A stretch of 37,862 bases of DNA from DASZZY01 sp036260395. GTDB lineage: Bacteria; Actinomycetota; UBA4738; CALAEC01. The notes beneath the pieces were generated by a model. That model had not been told where the DNA came from and made no database searches. It saw only the letters and a list, made by a program, of their open reading frames with translations. The first letter of the stretch is position 1. The number at the start of each line of letters is the position of its first letter. Shown here piece by piece: positions 35,903 through 37,862 of the stretch. The stretch lies in the NCBI GenBank assembly GCA_036260395.1, contig DASZZY010000054.1:1-37862 (forward strand), given 5' to 3'. The position numbers and the translations under genes were made by a program.

Positions 35903-35932
35903 GACGTTTAGCATATTTTGAATGTTCACGTC
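35903..35932. promoter_or_regulatory. AT-rich dyad and promoter of the GbsR-type operon
   Basis: Outer arms GACGT/ACGTC and an inner imperfect repeat (AGCAT, then ATGTT on the plus strand) form a 30-bp dyad 9 bp upstream of the ATG. It covers a minus-strand TATGCT -10-like hexamer (35915-35910), and TTGACG (35934-35929) lies at its far edge. The AT-rich centre stands out sharply in this genome. Confidence 0.5.
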
Positions 35933-35981
35933 AACCAGAATACCGGGTCGGGAGCGGTTAGCGCGCCGGCGCCTCCGAACG

Positions 35982-36521
35982 CTAGGGACCGGGAGTCTCC
36001 TCCAACGCTTCTAGGTGGGCCTCCAAGTCTCGGTCGGCGTGGAGCACCATGCGGATCAGCCGTACGCTCCCGAGCTCCGCGGCCGCCTGCGAGATCGAAC
36101 GGACGGCCACCCGCGCCGCGTCCTCCACCGGGTACCCGAACGCTCCGGTCGAGATGGCCGGGAACGCCACCGAGCGGAGTCCTGCCTGGTCGGCTATCTC
36201 CAGGGCCCGCGCGTAGCAAGCGGCCAACAGATCCGGACTGGGCTCGTCGACGCCGTAGACGGGGCCGAGGCAGTGGATGACGTGCGGGTTGGGGAGCCGG
36301 TGTCCGCCGGTCATCACGCACTGACCGGGCCTGATCGGGGCGAGGGGCGCGGACTCCTCGGCCAGTCCCGGGCCGGCTGCACGATGGATCGCTCCCGCGA
36401 CCCCGCCACCCATCCGGAGGTCGGCGTTGGCGGCGTTGACGATGGCATCGACGTCCGGCTGGTCGGTGATGTCCCCGATGGTGACCTCCAGCGTGACGTC
36501 CCCGATCCGCTTCTCGATCAT
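35982..36521 (-). CDS. Macrodomain protein (ADP-ribose / O-acetyl-ADP-ribose deacetylase type)
   Basis: The 179-residue single macrodomain has the ADP-ribose-binding loops IVNAANADLRMGGGVAGAIH (about 27-46) and FPAISTGAFGYPVEDAARVA (about 121-140). These fit the MacroD/YmdB class, which removes ADP-ribose from acidic residues or deacetylates O-acetyl-ADP-ribose. The ATG is preceded by AAGGAGG. It is divergent from nicotinamidase, 135 bp apart. No ADP-ribosyltransferase or sirtuin gene is in the window. Confidence 0.92.
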   Translation of the reverse strand: MIEKRIGDVTLEVTIGDITDQPDVDAIVNAANADLRMGGGVAGAIHRAAGPGLAEESAPLAPIRPGQCVMTGGHRLPNPHVIHCLGPVYGVDEPSPDLLAACYARALEIADQAGLRSVAFPAISTGAFGYPVEDAARVAVRSISQAAAELGSVRLIRMVLHADRDLEAHLEALEETPGP

Positions 36522-36644
36522 GGCGTCCTCCTTGCCTATCCTCCCAGGGCGGCTTCTCCTCCAGTGAACTTCCCCCGGAGCCCGGGCTCGTACGCCACGA
36601 GCGGGGCGGCTCGAGCAGCCCGACGGCCGCGGATCGCCGAGCGG

Positions 36645-36650
36645 TAGATT
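36645..36650 (+). promoter_or_regulatory. -10 element for leaderless pncA
   Basis: TAGATT ends 6 nt before GTG 36657, with no ribosome-binding site, so transcription should start at the start codon. Confidence 0.55.
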
Positions 36651-36656
36651 GGTGGT

Positions 36657-37271
36657 GTGAGCGCGGCATCGGCGGCACCCTCCTATGACGCCGAGGCGGC
36701 CCTGCTGGTGGTGGACGTGCAGAACGACTTCGCCGCCCCCTGGGGCAGCCTGTACGTCGATGGCGGAGAGGAGGTCGTTCCGGTCATCAACCGGGAGATC
36801 GCCCGCGCGCTGGAGGCCGGGGCCACGGTGCTCTACACCCAGGACTGGCACCCGGCGTCCACGCCCCACTTCGAGAAGGACGGCGGCATCTGGCCGGTCC
36901 ACTGCGTCGCGGAGACAGAGGGTGCGGCGCTCCACCCGGAGCTTCGGGTGGCCGGCGACGTCGTCCGGAAGGGGACCGGGGGGGAGGACGGCTACTCGGG
37001 GTTCACGGTCAGGGATCCGCGGACCGGCGAGGAGACGCCCACCCGGCTCGCGGATCTCCTGCGCGAGCACGGGATCCGTCGCCTGGTCGTGGCCGGCATC
37101 GCCACCGACTACTGCGTCAAGGAGACCGTTCTCGACGCCGCCCGGCTGGGGTTCGACGTGTCGGTGCTGGGGGAGGGGATCCGGGCCGTGAACCGTGAGC
37201 CGGGGGACGCGGATCGGGCCGTTGCTCACATGCGGGCCGCGGGCGCGACGGTCGTCGGGTCCGGCCGGTAG
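36657..37271 (+). CDS. pncA: Nicotinamidase (isochorismatase family)
   Basis: The 204-residue protein carries the catalytic triad Asp20 (LLVVDVQNDF), Lys105 (VVRKGTGG) and Cys153 (GIATDYCVKET). It also has the metal-binding residues of nicotinamidases, Asp63, His65 and His71 (TQDWHPASTPHF) with His82. It hydrolyses nicotinamide to nicotinate for NAD salvage. The metal site separates it from plain isochorismatases. The start is GTG with a leaderless promoter. It is followed by a strong hairpin terminator. Confidence 0.93.
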   Translation: MSAASAAPSYDAEAALLVVDVQNDFAAPWGSLYVDGGEEVVPVINREIARALEAGATVLYTQDWHPASTPHFEKDGGIWPVHCVAETEGAALHPELRVAGDVVRKGTGGEDGYSGFTVRDPRTGEETPTRLADLLREHGIRRLVVAGIATDYCVKETVLDAARLGFDVSVLGEGIRAVNREPGDADRAVAHMRAAGATVVGSGR

Positions 37272-37281
37272 TCAGCCGCCC

Positions 37282-37311
37282 GGAAGGGGCGGCCCGAGGG
37301 CCGCCCCTTCC
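37282..37311. terminator. Terminator hairpin after pncA
   Basis: GGAAGGGGCGGCCC and GGGCCGCCCCTTCC, meeting at a GA centre, form up to 12-14 base pairs. It starts 10 bp after the pncA stop and ends 16 bp before the convergent gene's stop, so it may serve both. Confidence 0.8.
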
Positions 37312-37327
37312 CGAAGCGCCGATGTCG

Positions 37328-37720
37328 CTAGACGATCTGGACCGTCTCGCAGTGCCGCACCGCGTCTCGGTGCGTCGTTCCCGGCTGTCTCGTCCCCGCG
37401 TTGGCGCACGCGGTCGCCGGCCCGGCGCTGAACCCGGGGCCGCTGGTCAGCTGGACCTGGACCTGCCAGGGCTGGACGTCGCCGGAGCAGTTGCCGCGGT
37501 GGACACCTCGCCCGAACGAGTCGTTCTGCGCGAGGTTCACGCGGATCGTGTACGTCTCACCGGCCGTGCACTGGATGTGCCCCGAGACCGTGACCTGGCT
37601 CGGGCTCTGGAGGACGGCGGTGTCGTTGATGTCGAAGCCCACGATGTGGGCGCTGGCCACGTTCGCCACGAGCAGGAGCCCGAGGACGAGCCCCCCGAGC
37701 ACGAGCATGAACCGTCTCAT
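37328..37720 (-). CDS. Small secreted cysteine-containing protein
   Basis: The 130-residue precursor has a clear Sec signal peptide: MRRF, a hydrophobic core (MLVLGGLVLGLLLVANV, about 5-21) and an ASA-H cleavage site at about 24. The mature part looks beta-rich (VSGHIQCTAGETYTIRVNLA, then WQVQVQLTSG). It holds four cysteines (in IQCTAG, GNCSGD, TACANA, RHCETV), enough for two disulfides. I do not recognise the family; an immunoglobulin-like secreted domain is a guess. The ATG has GGAAGGAGGG about 6 bp upstream. TTGACT/CAGGGT with a 17-bp spacer (37793-37765, minus) is a possible promoter. Confidence 0.75.
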   Translation of the reverse strand: MRRFMLVLGGLVLGLLLVANVASAHIVGFDINDTAVLQSPSQVTVSGHIQCTAGETYTIRVNLAQNDSFGRGVHRGNCSGDVQPWQVQVQLTSGPGFSAGPATACANAGTRQPGTTHRDAVRHCETVQIV

Positions 37721-37862
37721 CCGCTCCCTCCTTCCGAGGGACCTGCCTGCCAGGCCCCGCGCGTACCCTGAACGAGGCCGGTGCCCGAGTCAACGACCCA
37801 AGCACAGAATCTGAACCAGGGCGATGCGGACGAGGAACGCGGAAGGGGGGGGGGGCGCGGGG
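37721..37862. other. Window end with G homopolymer
   Basis: No gene is seen. The last bases hold an 11-G run (37845-37855) followed by GC-only sequence, which looks like a low-quality contig edge. Confidence 0.5.

Overview
The window is a high-GC stretch, visibly around 70% G+C with strong G/C bias at third codon positions. The gene order ftsK / rodZ-like-pgsA-cinA / recA-recX / miaB-miaA-dapF-hflX / lexA / nrdR and the Bacillus/Mycobacterium-type SOS boxes (CGAAC-N4-GTTCG) point to an actinobacterium. RNase Y, an LL-DAP-aminotransferase-like gene and the many leaderless starts suit a deep-branching or uncultivated actinobacterial lineage. The sequence alone does not settle the class. The right end stops in an 11-G run, as at a contig edge.

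Layout. 1-3642: a metabolic cluster with the C-terminal part of an Fe-S/CCG-domain oxidoreductase, a PoxB-like thiamine-diphosphate enzyme and a mandelate-racemase-group enolase-superfamily enzyme. 3781-5976: FtsK. 5999-7191: a broken DUF222/HNH (13E12-type) endonuclease gene with an SOS box in front. 7338-10475: a tightly overlapping operon, RodZ-like protein, pgsA, cinA, thpR. 10477-12923 (minus): ADP-forming acyl-CoA synthetase and a Kal-like ammonia-lyase. 12990-15947: a flavin amine oxidase and a convergent DUF2207-type membrane protein. 16162-18005: recA-recX-small unknown gene. 18260-19792: rny, behind a structured leader. 19839-25582: miaB-miaA-dapF-dapL-hflX, joined by 1-4 nt overlaps. 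25587-26594: lexA divergent from a small TM-LysM protein. 26591-30761: mgtC-like gene, nrdR and nrdJ. 30808-32419: a zinc-ribbon/coiled-coil membrane protein, dut and tRNA-Gly(GCC). 32655-34314: a divergent TetR/hydrolase pair with a less extreme composition. 34409-35894: a three-gene GbsR/MarR-type operon. 35982-37271: a macrodomain protein divergent from nicotinamidase. 37328-37720: a small secreted protein.

How the genes work together. The strongest theme is the DNA-damage response. recA carries both a LexA-type promoter with a perfect SOS box and, 80 bp downstream, a match to the RecA-NDp (PafBC-type) damage promoter. lexA and a YneA/DivS/ChiZ-like LysM protein share a divergent region with three SOS boxes. 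A further SOS box precedes the HNH relic. A second theme is nucleotide supply: NrdR, the B12-dependent reductase NrdJ with two NrdR boxes one 32-bp step apart, and dUTPase. A third is meso-diaminopimelate supply (DapL to DapF). A fourth is NAD-related chemistry (CinA, macrodomain, nicotinamidase). Many starts lie 6-7 nt after a TANNNT-like hexamer with no leader, so leaderless translation is probably common here.
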